Source: Christiangramia sediminis (GTDB lineage: Bacteria > Bacteroidota > Bacteroidia > Flavobacteriales > Flavobacteriaceae). Taken from it: DNA of 64,000 bases. The notes beneath the pieces are model-generated. The model saw only the letters and a list, made by a program, of their open reading frames with translations. It ran no database searches and was not told where the DNA came from. The stretch's first letter is position 1. Each line of letters starts with the position of its first letter. The stretch spans positions 372,001-436,000 of the forward strand of contig NZ_JAJBZG010000005.1 of the NCBI RefSeq assembly GCF_020552705.1. The letters are read 5' to 3'. A program made the position numbers and the translations under genes. Positions 51,940 to 61,279 of the stretch are shown here, piece by piece.

Positions 51940-52679
51940 TGTACGGTAGGATTGGTAAGTTCCTGATGGATGATCTTATAAGTTTGATCTCTTAATTGCT
52001 TTCTATCTGTAGCCGCAAGTTCTTTAGTACAAATAAAATGGTGGATCTTTACCCTCAGTTTTCCCGGTTTTCCCGAAAGGAATTTATAGGAAAATCGCTG
52101 TTTGTTATCATGAAAACTTAAGGGTACTATGGGAATTTGATGTTCTATCGCCAGTCTGAAAGCCCCGTCCTTAAACTGATCCAGGATGATTGATTGGTCT
52201 GCCGGGACTCCCCCTTCAGGAAAGATACAAATACTATTCTCCTGTTTTAATCTTCGCTGTGCTTCTTCAAAGGCAGCCATTCTGCTTTTTTGATTTTTAC
52301 GGTCTACCAGGATACAGGTTCTACGGTAGAAAAAGCCGAAGACCGGTATTCTGCCCAGTTCTTTTTTTCCAATAAATACAAAAGGTTGTTTTATAACTGA
52401 TAGCATCAGCATGATATCCAGCATAGAGGTGTGATTGGCCACCAGCATATAACTTTTATGCTTTTCAGGAATTTGATCTGCTTCCAGTTTAATATTAAAG
52501 CCCATTCCAAAAAGGATGATTTTCGCCCAAATTCGGGCACAGATAAAATATTGCGGGTAAAACTTTTCAGAAGAAGTAAAAACGATTAAAAAAGGAAGCA
52601 TTATGAATATGGGAATGATCATTAGAATATAGAACCAGATTCGCCAAAACAGGATCGCTACCGATTTAATAAAACTCAT
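51936..52679 (-). CDS. 1-acyl-sn-glycerol-3-phosphate acyltransferase (PlsC family)
   Basis: A 247-residue acyltransferase. The start is ATG 52679 (MSFIKSVAILF), the first with a good membrane helix; an earlier in-frame start at 52712 exists. Catalytic H-x4-D is VANHTSMLD (about residues 69-77); FPEGGVP (about 142-148) replaces the usual FPEGTRS, an altered substrate-binding motif. It overlaps the upstream barrel gene by the four bases TTAA at both stop codons. It is the second PlsC homologue in the window. Confidence 0.88.
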   Translation of the reverse strand: MSFIKSVAILFWRIWFYILMIIPIFIMLPFLIVFTSSEKFYPQYFICARIWAKIILFGMGFNIKLEADQIPEKHKSYMLVANHTSMLDIMLMLSVIKQPFVFIGKKELGRIPVFGFFYRRTCILVDRKNQKSRMAAFEEAQRRLKQENSICIFPEGGVPADQSIILDQFKDGAFRLAIEHQIPIVPLSFHDNKQRFSYKFLSGKPGKLRVKIHHFICTKELAATDRKQLRDQTYKIIHQELTNPTVH

Positions 52680-52726
52680 AGTCTCCAAAAGTAGTAAAAT
52701 GAACCGAGTCAATTCTATAAAAAAAT

Positions 52727-52734
52727 TACCTTTG
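52727..52734 (+). promoter_or_regulatory. -7 box of trpS
   Basis: TACCTTTG fits TAnnTTTG exactly and lies 20 bases before the trpS ATG. Confidence 0.5.
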
Positions 52735-52754
52735 CATCAAAATTCAAGAAGTCA

Positions 52755-53723
52755 ATGTCCAGAATACTTACAGGAGTACAAAGTACAGGAACCCCACACC
52801 TGGGAAATCTTTTAGGAGCGATTATGCCGGCAATTGAAATGGCGAATCAACCAGATAATGATTCCTTTATTTTTATTGCAGACATGCATTCGCTTACGCA
52901 AATAAAAGATGCTGAAACGCTTAGGCAAAACACCTATTCTGTTGCGGCGACCTGGCTGGCTTGCGGACTTGATATTGAAAGAAGTGTTTTTTACCGTCAA
53001 AGCGATATTCCCCAGGTTACTGAGTTATCATGGTATTTGAGCTGTTTCTTCCCTTACCAACGATTAACCCTTGCCCATTCTTTTAAAGATAAGGCAGACC
53101 GGTTAGAAGATGTAAATTCTGGACTTTTCTCCTACCCCATGTTGATGGCTGCAGATATTTTGCTTTATGATGCGGAAATAGTTCCGGTGGGAAAAGACCA
53201 GCTACAACATATTGAAATGACCCGGGATGTTGCTTCCAGATTTCATGCAAAAATGGGAGAGGTCTTTGTGATGCCTGAAGCCAATGTCCAGAAGGATTCT
53301 ATGTATGTTCCCGGGACAGACGGAGCAAAGATGAGCAAATCTAAAGGCAATACCATCAATATTTTCCAGACCGATAAAAAACTGAGAAAACAAATCATGA
53401 GTATTGATACAGACAGTACTCCTCTGGAAGAACCCAAAGATCCTGATACCTGTAATGTTTTTGCTCTTTACAAGATCATGGCTACCGAAGAACAAACAAC
53501 CGAAATGCGCAAGAATTATGAAGCAGGAGGTTATGGATATGGACATGCAAAACAGGCACTCTTTGAACTTGTGAAAGATAAATTCCAGGAACCAAGAGAA
53601 AAATATGAGTATTATATCAATAATCTTGAAGAGGTTGATAAAGCTTTAAAAATAGGAGCCGAAAAAGCCCGACTGGTTGCCGATAAAGTCTTACAAAAAG
53701 TTAGAGCCAAGGCAGGATATTAG
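52755..53723 (+). CDS. trpS: Tryptophanyl-tRNA synthetase
   Basis: A 322-residue class I synthetase that charges tRNA-Trp. The HIGH-like motif is GTPHLGNLLGA (about residues 12-22) and KMSKS is GAKMSKSKGN (about 194-203). The length is typical. Its TAG overlaps the TAA of the convergent dprA by TTAG at 53720-53723. Confidence 0.97.
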   Translation: MSRILTGVQSTGTPHLGNLLGAIMPAIEMANQPDNDSFIFIADMHSLTQIKDAETLRQNTYSVAATWLACGLDIERSVFYRQSDIPQVTELSWYLSCFFPYQRLTLAHSFKDKADRLEDVNSGLFSYPMLMAADILLYDAEIVPVGKDQLQHIEMTRDVASRFHAKMGEVFVMPEANVQKDSMYVPGTDGAKMSKSKGNTINIFQTDKKLRKQIMSIDTDSTPLEEPKDPDTCNVFALYKIMATEEQTTEMRKNYEAGGYGYGHAKQALFELVKDKFQEPREKYEYYINNLEEVDKALKIGAEKARLVADKVLQKVRAKAGY

Positions 53724-54820
53724 ATCACCTCAAAGAGTTTTCCCGGTAGTGGCCTAATTGCTCCTTTCAATTCCATGTTTAGGAGTAAAGAGGCGGTTTT
53801 AAAAGTTGGAAAATTGCAGTTAAGAGCTACAATGTCCAGTTCTGTTTTGCCTTGTATTTGCAGGAATTCGTAAAGTTTTTGTTCATCCTCTTCCAATTCT
53901 ACAAAAAGTTGCTTTTGAACAATTTTTTGTTCTTTTTCAATTTCCCAGTTTAAAATATAGGCAAGATCTGCCGCAGAAGTCAAAACATGTGCCCTTTGCG
54001 CTTTAATTAAATTATTGCAGCCGATACTAAATTTATCTGTGGGTCTGCCCGGAACAGCGAAAACTTCCCGGTCATAAGAAATCGCGATATCTGCGGTTAC
54101 CAAAGCTCCGCCTTTTTCTGCACTCTCAATAACTATGGTAGCTTCACTCAACCCGGCGATAATACGGTTACGCTTCAAAAAATTATTGCGGTCAAAATTA
54201 TCTGTACTCCAGAAATCGGTGAAGAATCCCCCATTCTCCTCTATTTCCTTCATATATTTTTTATGAGATCTGGGATATATTTGATTCAATCCATGAGCGA
54301 GACAGCCAATCGTTTGAAGTTCATTTTTGACGGCAGCTTTTTGAGCCGTAATATCCACCCCATAGGCATAACCTGAAATTATTACCGGCTCCAGAACAGC
54401 AATTTCCTCGATTAGTTTTTCGCAGAAAGAAGTTCCATGAGAAGTGATCTGCCTGGTACCAACAACACTAATGATCCTTTTTTTATGCAGGTCTATATTA
54501 CCTTTTGAAAACATAAGAATTGGACCATCCAGGCAGTGCTTTAATTTTTCCGGATAATTTTCATGCTTAAAATAATGAGTTTGAATTTTATGCTGCTCAA
54601 TAAATTTTAATTCCTGTTCTGCCGCCTTTAAATGAATAGAATCATGCAACTCCTGAACCCTTATCTTTCCAATTCCGTCAATTTTTTGAAGAGCTGACTT
54701 CTTTTCCTGGAAGATATTTTTAGCACTCCCAAATTGCCTGATCAGTTTTTTCGCGGTAGTATCTCCCAGATTAGGAATATGTTGCAAGGCGAGCGTGTAG
54801 ATTAAGTCTTGAGAATCCAT
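53720..54820 (-). CDS. dprA: DNA processing protein DprA
   Basis: A 366-residue protein that loads RecA on incoming single-stranded DNA in natural transformation. It has an N-terminal HhH/SAM-like region (about 1-70, IPNLGDTTAKKLIRQFG), the Rossmann-fold core (SVVGTRQITSHGTSF, VIISGYAYGVDITAQK, GCLAHGLNQIYPRSHK, FAVPGRPTDKFSIGCNNLIK) and a C-terminal winged-helix-like part (about 305-366). The stop codon overlaps that of trpS. recA lies a few genes away. Confidence 0.95.
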   Translation of the reverse strand: MDSQDLIYTLALQHIPNLGDTTAKKLIRQFGSAKNIFQEKKSALQKIDGIGKIRVQELHDSIHLKAAEQELKFIEQHKIQTHYFKHENYPEKLKHCLDGPILMFSKGNIDLHKKRIISVVGTRQITSHGTSFCEKLIEEIAVLEPVIISGYAYGVDITAQKAAVKNELQTIGCLAHGLNQIYPRSHKKYMKEIEENGGFFTDFWSTDNFDRNNFLKRNRIIAGLSEATIVIESAEKGGALVTADIAISYDREVFAVPGRPTDKFSIGCNNLIKAQRAHVLTSAADLAYILNWEIEKEQKIVQKQLFVELEEDEQKLYEFLQIQGKTELDIVALNCNFPTFKTASLLLNMELKGAIRPLPGKLFEVI

Positions 54821-54905
54821 TCAGGTCAATTTGATTAAAATTACAGAAAAAAACATTTGTTAATAAAATTTCTTTGGGTAACTTTATAGCACTACCAATA
54901 ACCTA

Positions 54906-54913
54906 TATTTTTG
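54906..54913 (+). promoter_or_regulatory. -7 box of the HU/SPOR gene
   Basis: TATTTTTG fits TAnnTTTG, 6 bases before the ATG at 54920, so the leader would be very short. The TTG at 54911 that extends the frame is part of the box. Confidence 0.45.
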
Positions 54914-54919
54914 CGACCA

Positions 54920-55849
54920 ATGAATATTTCCACCCACATCCAGGATCTGCTTTATAGATACGAATGCGTAGTTTTGCCCGGTTTCGGTGCTTTCCTTTCG
55001 CAAAAGCAATCAGCTTACATAGACAGTGAATCAAACGAATTCTTCCCGCCTAACAAAGTCATTTCCTTTAACAGGCAGTTGATCAAGAATGACGGTTTAC
55101 TTGCTAATTATATTGCAGAAGTTGAATCTGTAAAATATAATTCGGCAACTAACATGATCCAGGAGTTTGTGTATGACCTGGAGAATTCCCTGCAAAATGA
55201 AGCGAAAGCGGAATTGGCTAATATTGGAAAATTCTATTTGGATAGTGAAGATAAACTTCAATTTGAACCATTTGCACAGATCAATTTCTTAACTCAATCC
55301 TTTGGGTTGGATTCTTATAAAACAATTCCGGTTAACCGTGAAGCTTATAAAAAGCAGGTTGAAGAAATTGAAGAAAAGACTCCGCTACTTTTCACTCCGG
55401 AAAGAAGAAGATCCTCTCTTCTAAAATATGCTGCTATAGGAATTATTGCTCTAGGAGTTTCAGGTTTTGCTGGATTAAATATTTACAGTAGCCAGGTTTC
55501 CAAGCATAATATCGCAGAACAGCAAGAAGCTCAAACCCAGCTTCAGCAACAAATTCAACAGGCCACCTTTGTAATTGACAACCCTCTGCCTGCCGTTACT
55601 TTTGAAGTGGAAAAGCAGTCTGGAAACTATCATGTCATAGCAGGTGCTTTTAGGGTAGAAGAAAATGCTCAAACAAAAGTGGATGAGCTAAAAGCTGCCG
55701 GTCATAGCGCAAGGCTAATAGGAGCCAATAAATATGGACTCCACCAGGTAGTATATTCAAGCCATCAAACCCGAAGAGAAGCCATTAATAAACTTTACGA
55801 AGTAAAAAGAACCAATGAAGGCGCCTGGTTATTGGTACAGGAATTTTAA
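54920..55849 (+). CDS. HU-CCDC81 and SPOR domain-containing protein
   Basis: A 309-residue membrane protein from ATG 54920 (MNISTHIQDLLYRYECVVLPGFGAFL). The first about 120 residues are the paired HU-like CCDC81 domains of Bacteroidota, with PGFGAFLSQKQSAYI. One transmembrane helix is at about 176-193 (YAAIGIIALGVSGFAGL), followed by a Gln-rich stretch and a C-terminal SPOR domain (about 232-309: YHVIAGAFRVEENAQTKVDELKAAG) that binds denuded septal glycan. The architecture links a DNA-binding-like cytoplasmic part to division-site peptidoglycan. Confidence 0.9.
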   Translation: MNISTHIQDLLYRYECVVLPGFGAFLSQKQSAYIDSESNEFFPPNKVISFNRQLIKNDGLLANYIAEVESVKYNSATNMIQEFVYDLENSLQNEAKAELANIGKFYLDSEDKLQFEPFAQINFLTQSFGLDSYKTIPVNREAYKKQVEEIEEKTPLLFTPERRRSSLLKYAAIGIIALGVSGFAGLNIYSSQVSKHNIAEQQEAQTQLQQQIQQATFVIDNPLPAVTFEVEKQSGNYHVIAGAFRVEENAQTKVDELKAAGHSARLIGANKYGLHQVVYSSHQTRREAINKLYEVKRTNEGAWLLVQEF

Positions 55850-55884
55850 TACTTTGTTAACGGCTAAACCGCCAAAATCCTCCT

Positions 55885-55892
55885 TACTTTTG
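55885..55892 (+). promoter_or_regulatory. -7 box of the thioesterase gene
   Basis: TACTTTTG matches TAnnTTTG, 13 bases before ATG 55906. Confidence 0.5.
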
Positions 55893-55905
55893 CAAAAAAA
55901 TTGAC

Positions 55906-56418
55906 ATGGAGGCTAAATCACCAAGCGAATCACGTACTATATTAACAGATCTTGTTCTACCAAGTGAAACAAACCCCCTAAACAATTTGTTTGGAGGTGA
56001 GTTGCTTGCGCGTATGGATCGTGCTGCAAGTATTGCCGCTAGGAGACATAGCCGTAGAATTGTAGTGACTGCCTCGGTTAATCATGTAGCTTTTAATAAA
56101 GCTATCCCTCTTGGTAGCGTTGTAACTGTTGAAGCTGTAGTTTCAAGGGCGTTTAAGAGTTCTATGGAGATCTATATAGATGTTTGGGTGGAAGATCGTG
56201 AAAGTGGCCGTAGAAGTAAGGCAAATGAAGCCATCTATACCTTTGTCGCGGTAGATGAAACCGGAACCCCAATTCAAATTCCTGCTTTAGAACCGGAATC
56301 AGAACTGGAAAAGCAACGTTACGAAGCCGCTTTAAGAAGAAAACAATTGAGTCTTGTTCTAGCCGGGAAAATGAAACCTAAAGAAGCTACCGAATTAAAG
56401 GCTCTATTCGAAGATTAA
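55906..56418 (+). CDS. Acyl-CoA thioesterase, hotdog fold
   Basis: A 170-residue thioesterase of the YciA/BACH type. The catalytic region PLNNLFGGELLARMDRAASIAARRHS (about residues 24-49) has the Asn and Asp of the N-x(n)-D pattern. Long beta-strands follow (GSVVTVEAVVSRAFKSSMEIYIDVWVED). It hydrolyses acyl-CoA esters in the cytoplasm. A single gene, convergent to the EnvC-type operon. Confidence 0.9.
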   Translation: MEAKSPSESRTILTDLVLPSETNPLNNLFGGELLARMDRAASIAARRHSRRIVVTASVNHVAFNKAIPLGSVVTVEAVVSRAFKSSMEIYIDVWVEDRESGRRSKANEAIYTFVAVDETGTPIQIPALEPESELEKQRYEAALRRKQLSLVLAGKMKPKEATELKALFED

Positions 56419-56439
56419 ATCCTTAAACTTTTTTTGATA

Positions 56440-57669
56440 TTACATCCTGTAGATCCAGTCTGCTGGATCCATTTTCTGGTCATTCCTGTAAAGTAGAAAG
56501 TGTAGGGTAGTCTTACCCGTAGATCTACTGGTGGCAACTTCTCCAATTTCCTGCTCGGTAGTAACCTGATCCCCTCTTTTTACATATACTTCCTCGAGGT
56601 TGTTATAGATGGTAATATAATCACCGTGTCTTACCATTACCGCCTGATTGGCACCTTTCACTGCCTGAACTTCACTCACCGTTCCATTAAAAACTGCCCG
56701 GGCCTTTCCACCCTTATCGGTATCTATTCGAACACCATTATTATTGACCATTACAGATGAGACCACCGGGTGCGGTTGTTTTCCAAAACGCATGGTCACA
56801 ATCCCAGATTTAACCGGCCAGGGTAACTTACCCTTATTATTATTGAAATCTGCTGCAAGAGCTTTCGCCGCCGGAGTTAATTCAAAAGTACTTCTGGAAG
56901 TTGAACCACTGCCGCTTTCCTTATTTGCTTTTGCAATAGACTCCCGGATCATCTTATCGATAGCGCGGTCTATCTCATCGATCTCACTTTGTTTGTTTCT
57001 AATTTGCGTTGCAAATTGCCCCTCACGCTGTCTAATTGTGGCCATAAGAGTTTGTTGAGATTTCCTATTCTCCTCAAGTTGCGCCCTGGTTTTTCTGTTT
57101 TCAGCAACAAGCTTTTCTTTTTCTTCTTTCTGCTGAACAAGCCTTGCATTGAGTTGCTGTAATTCAGTTGCATTGGCTTTAATTTCTTCCCCCTGCTGTT
57201 TACGATAATTTGTATACTGTTTCATATACTGAAGTCGCTTGTAGGCCTGCAAAAAGTTTTTTGAAGACAATAAAAACATCACGCGGCTTTGCTGAGATTT
57301 ACTTTTATAGGATTTTTCGATCATGCGGGCATAATCTTCTTTCAGCTTCTCCAACTCTTTTCTTAGCTGTCCAATTTTATTAGTATTGGTATTGATCTCC
57401 CTGGTAAGTAAATTTGCCTGCTGGTTGGTAAGTTTTATAAGATCTTCGGTACTTTTTATCTGTTGATTCAGGTCCTCCACCTGTCCCAATACCGAACGTT
57501 GCTTTTTCTGGTTTGAAATTCGAAGCTCATTGATCCGGCTAATCTCATTACGGAGTTCGATCCTCCTTTTTTCGAGATCTTCACGATTGGTTTGAGCGTT
57601 GGTTAAATTATAACCAAAGAATAGAAAAAATAATAAAAGTAGGGATCTTGAAAACTTTAGTTCAATCAT
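56440..57669 (-). CDS. EnvC-like LytM/M23-type murein hydrolase activator
   Basis: A 409-residue periplasmic protein. A signal peptide (about 1-25, NLTNAQ) is followed by a long coiled coil (about 27-250) and a C-terminal LytM domain (about 290-409: PWPVKSGIVTMRFGKQPHPV, GTVSEVQAVKGANQAVMVRHGDYITIYNNLEEVYVKRGDQV). The position of the first zinc His/Asp pair reads NNNGVRID and the last motif is LHFLLYR, so catalytic ligands are missing, as in E. coli EnvC. It probably activates amidases at division. It overlaps the DUF4292 gene by four bases. Confidence 0.88.
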   Translation of the reverse strand: MIELKFSRSLLLLFFLFFGYNLTNAQTNREDLEKRRIELRNEISRINELRISNQKKQRSVLGQVEDLNQQIKSTEDLIKLTNQQANLLTREINTNTNKIGQLRKELEKLKEDYARMIEKSYKSKSQQSRVMFLLSSKNFLQAYKRLQYMKQYTNYRKQQGEEIKANATELQQLNARLVQQKEEKEKLVAENRKTRAQLEENRKSQQTLMATIRQREGQFATQIRNKQSEIDEIDRAIDKMIRESIAKANKESGSGSTSRSTFELTPAAKALAADFNNNKGKLPWPVKSGIVTMRFGKQPHPVVSSVMVNNNGVRIDTDKGGKARAVFNGTVSEVQAVKGANQAVMVRHGDYITIYNNLEEVYVKRGDQVTTEQEIGEVATSRSTGKTTLHFLLYRNDQKMDPADWIYRM

Positions 57670-58436
57670 TTTAAACTGATTTCTTCGTAACCTGATGGAA
57701 TGTCAAATGGAAAACTAACTTCCTCATTAAAACTGATAGATCTGTAGGTAAGGTCAATATTGGTGCTTGAACCTCCTTCATTGGCAATTATCTTGATGTT
57801 ATCTGGAAAGATCAATCCATCCACTTCCTGATAATCTGAATAAGTCACCGTTAAACTCCGATTTTCCTGTTCCTGGGCTAATTGCTGGGCTCCTGCTTTA
57901 AAGTTTGCCGGATTCAGAAGAAACATTTTTTTCATAACCGATCCGTCATCCTTTACAAATTGAAAACCACGAGGAGACTGCACAAAATTATATTCCTCTT
58001 CACGTAGATCATAAATCGCCTGACCTATTAATAAATTCTGAAGTTTTTGAAAATCAAGGCTGGTGCCTAAGAATTCGCTAACCAGCCTGAAGTCGCCATC
58101 AAAATAGGTCTGGGTTACCTTTTCATAGTAACTCACACTATTTGGGGTGATATAGGCTTTGGCCACAGGAAATCCAAGAATACTTGCGCTCAACCAGATC
58201 GCTTTATCCTTTTCCAACCTAAAACTTAGGTTCACAGATTGTGTTTTTTCTTCATCCTGATAAACCGCCCTGAGTTTCCCCGAAGCTGTTTTAAATTGAG
58301 TTTCTGCTGTATAATGCTTTTTAATTACTGAAACGGCTTCAGCATCCTTTGTTGCTATTTTTCCAACGGACCTGCTACCTCCGCAGGAAACTATAAAAGC
58401 GGAAAGCAGGATCAGGGCAAATATTCTCTTTAACAT
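57666..58436 (-). CDS. DUF4292 domain lipoprotein
   Basis: A 256-residue lipoprotein; lipobox FIVSC (Cys18) after an N-terminal hydrophobic stretch. The body is a series of strands like LolA/LppX folds (KLRAVYQDEEKTQSVNLSFRLEKDKAIWLSAS, FDGDFRLVSEFLG), typical of DUF4292, a Bacteroidota family without known function. Its start overlaps the stop of the TPR gene by one base, and its end overlaps the EnvC-like start. Confidence 0.82.
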   Translation of the reverse strand: MLKRIFALILLSAFIVSCGGSRSVGKIATKDAEAVSVIKKHYTAETQFKTASGKLRAVYQDEEKTQSVNLSFRLEKDKAIWLSASILGFPVAKAYITPNSVSYYEKVTQTYFDGDFRLVSEFLGTSLDFQKLQNLLIGQAIYDLREEEYNFVQSPRGFQFVKDDGSVMKKMFLLNPANFKAGAQQLAQEQENRSLTVTYSDYQEVDGLIFPDNIKIIANEGGSSTNIDLTYRSISFNEEVSFPFDIPSGYEEISLK

Positions 58437-59800
58437 CAGTTAATTTCTTTTTTTAAATTTTCTGCCTTAAGGCGATATTCTTCAGCTTTATCTGCATTTT
58501 TCATACCATTGTAACTAATCGCAAGCTGGGAATAAAAATCAATTTCCATAAGGCTATCTTCCAACAAATAATCCAGGCCTTCCAGTAAACTTTCTTCCGC
58601 TGCCTTATAATCCATGAGCCTGTTCAGTGCCACCGCCTGAAACAGATAAAGCAGAGGCTGAGAAGGAAATCCTTCTAATGCTTCGCCGCTTAATTCTTTT
58701 GCAGCTTCATATTTTTCAAATTCCAACTGCAAAAGAAGTGTATTCTTTGTTAATTCAAAGTTCTCGGGATTCTCTTTTAGACCCAATTCAAAAAACTTTA
58801 ACGCATCTTCCCTATTATTCTTTTTCAGATAATAGCTACCTAGCTGCTCATACAATTTAGGAGCATCTTCCCATTCTGAAAGTTTTCCGGCAACTTCAAT
58901 AAGGTCTTCTTCGTATGTTGGATTTTCCTGAACAAAATTGAGGAAATCATTCAAAACCTTAAATTTTGATTCAGGATCTATTTCTTCACTTTCAAAAACG
59001 ATTTTCATGGAAGCTACTGCAGCATCGGTATCGCCTTTGTCTAGATAGAACTTATAAAGAGCCAGATGCGCAAGCGTAGAGCCGGGATTCGTCTTTAAAA
59101 GCTCCTGAGCGACCTTAAAGGCCTCTTCATTTTCACCCTGCTCACTGTAGATGTAAATAAGATTGAGATAATTCTGTTCCACATCAGGATTCGCTGAAAT
59201 TCCCTGTTGCAGGTTTTCTATTTGTGCACCCGTGTTATTTGTGCGTGCAAAGATTTGACGCCTTAATGAATTCCGGTAAGAGTTAACACCGAGTTTCGCA
59301 TCAAGCTCATCTAACAAATTAAGTGCTTCATCATAATTTTCATTCAGCAGATAAAGGTTGGCAAGATCTTCTTTATAAGATTCATCTATGGGAATAAGCT
59401 TTTTTAAAGTGGCTATGGCCCCGTCAAAATCCTCAGTCATTGCATAAGTTTGAAAAAGATAGACCAGAATCGATTCTTTTTGAGGTTCCAGCTCACTTGC
59501 CTTTTTGAAATTGGCAATCGCATTATCAAACTGTTCAAGTTCCTGATAGTTCTTGCCTAATTCGAAATAAACCACCGACTTTTCCGTATCCAGCTGCAGG
59601 CATTTTTCTAAAGCAGTGATTGCTTTTTCATAATTTTCAATGCCTTTCTGTTTTAGAGCTTCAAAAAAAGATTCCTGAAACTCATCGCTCACATTTCCGA
59701 GGTCATCCTGGCTAACATCCTGAAAAAGCTGAGGCAGTTCCTGCGAATTAACAGGAATTGCCAGTAAAGCAATCATCAGGATGATAAACAGGTTCTTCAT
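58436..59800 (-). CDS. Secreted TPR repeat protein
   Basis: A 454-residue protein with a signal peptide (about 1-19, PVNSQ) and at least ten tetratricopeptide repeats across about 45-450 (for example YFELGKNYQELEQFDNAIANFKKASELEP). It probably serves as a protein-protein scaffold in the periplasm for the adjacent envelope proteins. It follows the nucleotidyltransferase gene by nine bases. Confidence 0.88.
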   Translation of the reverse strand: MKNLFIILMIALLAIPVNSQELPQLFQDVSQDDLGNVSDEFQESFFEALKQKGIENYEKAITALEKCLQLDTEKSVVYFELGKNYQELEQFDNAIANFKKASELEPQKESILVYLFQTYAMTEDFDGAIATLKKLIPIDESYKEDLANLYLLNENYDEALNLLDELDAKLGVNSYRNSLRRQIFARTNNTGAQIENLQQGISANPDVEQNYLNLIYIYSEQGENEEAFKVAQELLKTNPGSTLAHLALYKFYLDKGDTDAAVASMKIVFESEEIDPESKFKVLNDFLNFVQENPTYEEDLIEVAGKLSEWEDAPKLYEQLGSYYLKKNNREDALKFFELGLKENPENFELTKNTLLLQLEFEKYEAAKELSGEALEGFPSQPLLYLFQAVALNRLMDYKAAEESLLEGLDYLLEDSLMEIDFYSQLAISYNGMKNADKAEEYRLKAENLKKEIN

Positions 59801-59809
59801 AATTATATT

Positions 59810-60820
59810 TTATTCGAGGACCGAATAGTCTCCAATACTTATCTGGGTAAACTCCCCATCAAATTTAGCATGATTCCCAATCATTGCATTATCAAGACGG
59901 GCATTTTTTACCTCAGAAAAAGTTTGAATAAGACTATTCTTGATATTAGAATTTTCAATTTTGGTGCCATCACCTATAGAAACGTTAGGACCTATCTTTG
60001 CATTGATCAATTCTACGTTTTCTCCAATATAGCATGGCTCTGTAATTTCTGAATCTTTGATCATAACTGAATCTGAAATTAGTTTTTCTCCATCTTTATG
60101 AAGGAAATTGAGCATTCTGCCGTTAGTCTCTACAGTTACATTTTTATTCCCGCAGTCCATCCATTCATCAACTTTACCCGGTACGAATCTCAATCCGCTT
60201 TTACGCATCGCTTCGATCCCGTCATTGATCTGATATTCACCTCCACGAGTTAGCTTGGCGTCCAGAACATTTTGCAGTTCGTTCTTCAAAACTTCAACAT
60301 CTTTGAAATAGTAAATACCGATAACTGCAAGATCTGAAACAAATTCTTCCGGTTTCTCCACCAGATCTGTGATCTCATTATTCTGATTAAGTTTTACTAC
60401 TCCAAATGCAGAAGGATTTTCAACTTTCTTGACCCACATTACAGCATCTGCCGATTTATCAAGGTTAAAGTCTGCTTTAAAAAGCGTATCGGCATAGGCG
60501 ACGACCGCAGGACCGCTTAATGATTCCTTTGCACACATGATCGCATGACCGGTTCCAAGTGGTTTATCCTGGTAGTAGATCGTTCCCTTAGCTCCAAGAC
60601 TATTGGCGATCTTCATAAGGTCCTGTTCAACCTTTTCCCCAAAATCCTCGCCGATAATAAAGGCAACTTCATCTATCTTCTCATCTAACACCTTGGCGAT
60701 ATCCTCTACAAGACGATGTACGATTGGTTTGCCCGCTATAGGAATTAACGGTTTTGGTACGGTTAAAGTATGTGGACGAAGTCGTGAACCACGACCTGCC
60801 ATTGGTACGATAATTTTCAT
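59810..60820 (-). CDS. Sugar-phosphate nucleotidylyltransferase
   Basis: A 336-residue enzyme that makes NDP-sugars. The nucleotide-binding signature IVPMAGRGSRLRPHTLTVPKPLIPIAGKP (described by parts: MAGRGSRLRP and VPKPL, residues 7-25) opens the catalytic domain (to about 240). The C-terminal left-handed beta-helix (about 250-336) has the hexad repeats GENVELINAKIGPNVSIGDGTKIENSNIKNS. The specific sugar and base cannot be told from sequence; a dTDP-glucose, GDP-mannose or similar product is possible. Located between dUTPase and the TPR gene. Confidence 0.88.
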   Translation of the reverse strand: MKIIVPMAGRGSRLRPHTLTVPKPLIPIAGKPIVHRLVEDIAKVLDEKIDEVAFIIGEDFGEKVEQDLMKIANSLGAKGTIYYQDKPLGTGHAIMCAKESLSGPAVVAYADTLFKADFNLDKSADAVMWVKKVENPSAFGVVKLNQNNEITDLVEKPEEFVSDLAVIGIYYFKDVEVLKNELQNVLDAKLTRGGEYQINDGIEAMRKSGLRFVPGKVDEWMDCGNKNVTVETNGRMLNFLHKDGEKLISDSVMIKDSEITEPCYIGENVELINAKIGPNVSIGDGTKIENSNIKNSLIQTFSEVKNARLDNAMIGNHAKFDGEFTQISIGDYSVLE

Positions 60821-60841
60821 TTCAATTTTTTAAATTAGTTT

Positions 60842-61276
60842 TTATTTATTTCCTGTACTTCCAAATCCTCCGACTCCACGTGAAGTTTCACCAAGAATAT
60901 CTACTTCTTTCCAGGATATATGTTCGTGTTTTGCGATGACCATTTGGGCGATTCTTTCCCCATTATTCACTACAAATTCTTCATTGGACAAATTTACAAG
61001 TATCACCCCTATTTCTCCGCGATAATCGGCATCAATCGTGCCAGGTGCATTAAGGACGGTGATCCCTTTTTTAGCAGCCAACCCGCTTCGAGGTCTTACC
61101 TGAGCTTCAAAACCTAAAGGAAGTTCAATAAAAAGCCCGGTTTTTATGATAGCTCTTTCCAATGGTTTTAAAGTTACTGGCTGATCAATATTGGCCCGAA
61201 GGTCCATTCCTGCTGAAAAATCGGTTTCGTAATGCGGCAAATTATGCCCTGACTTGTTTATTATTTTAATCTCCAT
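60842..61276 (-). CDS. dut: dUTP diphosphatase
   Basis: A 144-residue trimeric dUTPase that keeps uracil out of DNA and supplies dUMP. All five motifs are seen: [43 protein letters not shown] and [10 protein letters not shown]. Length is normal. The start lies three bases after the stop of the flippase gene on the minus strand. Confidence 0.96.
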   Translation of the reverse strand: MEIKIINKSGHNLPHYETDFSAGMDLRANIDQPVTLKPLERAIIKTGLFIELPLGFEAQVRPRSGLAAKKGITVLNAPGTIDADYRGEIGVILVNLSNEEFVVNNGERIAQMVIAKHEHISWKEVDILGETSRGVGGFGSTGNK

Positions 61277-61279
61277 AAG

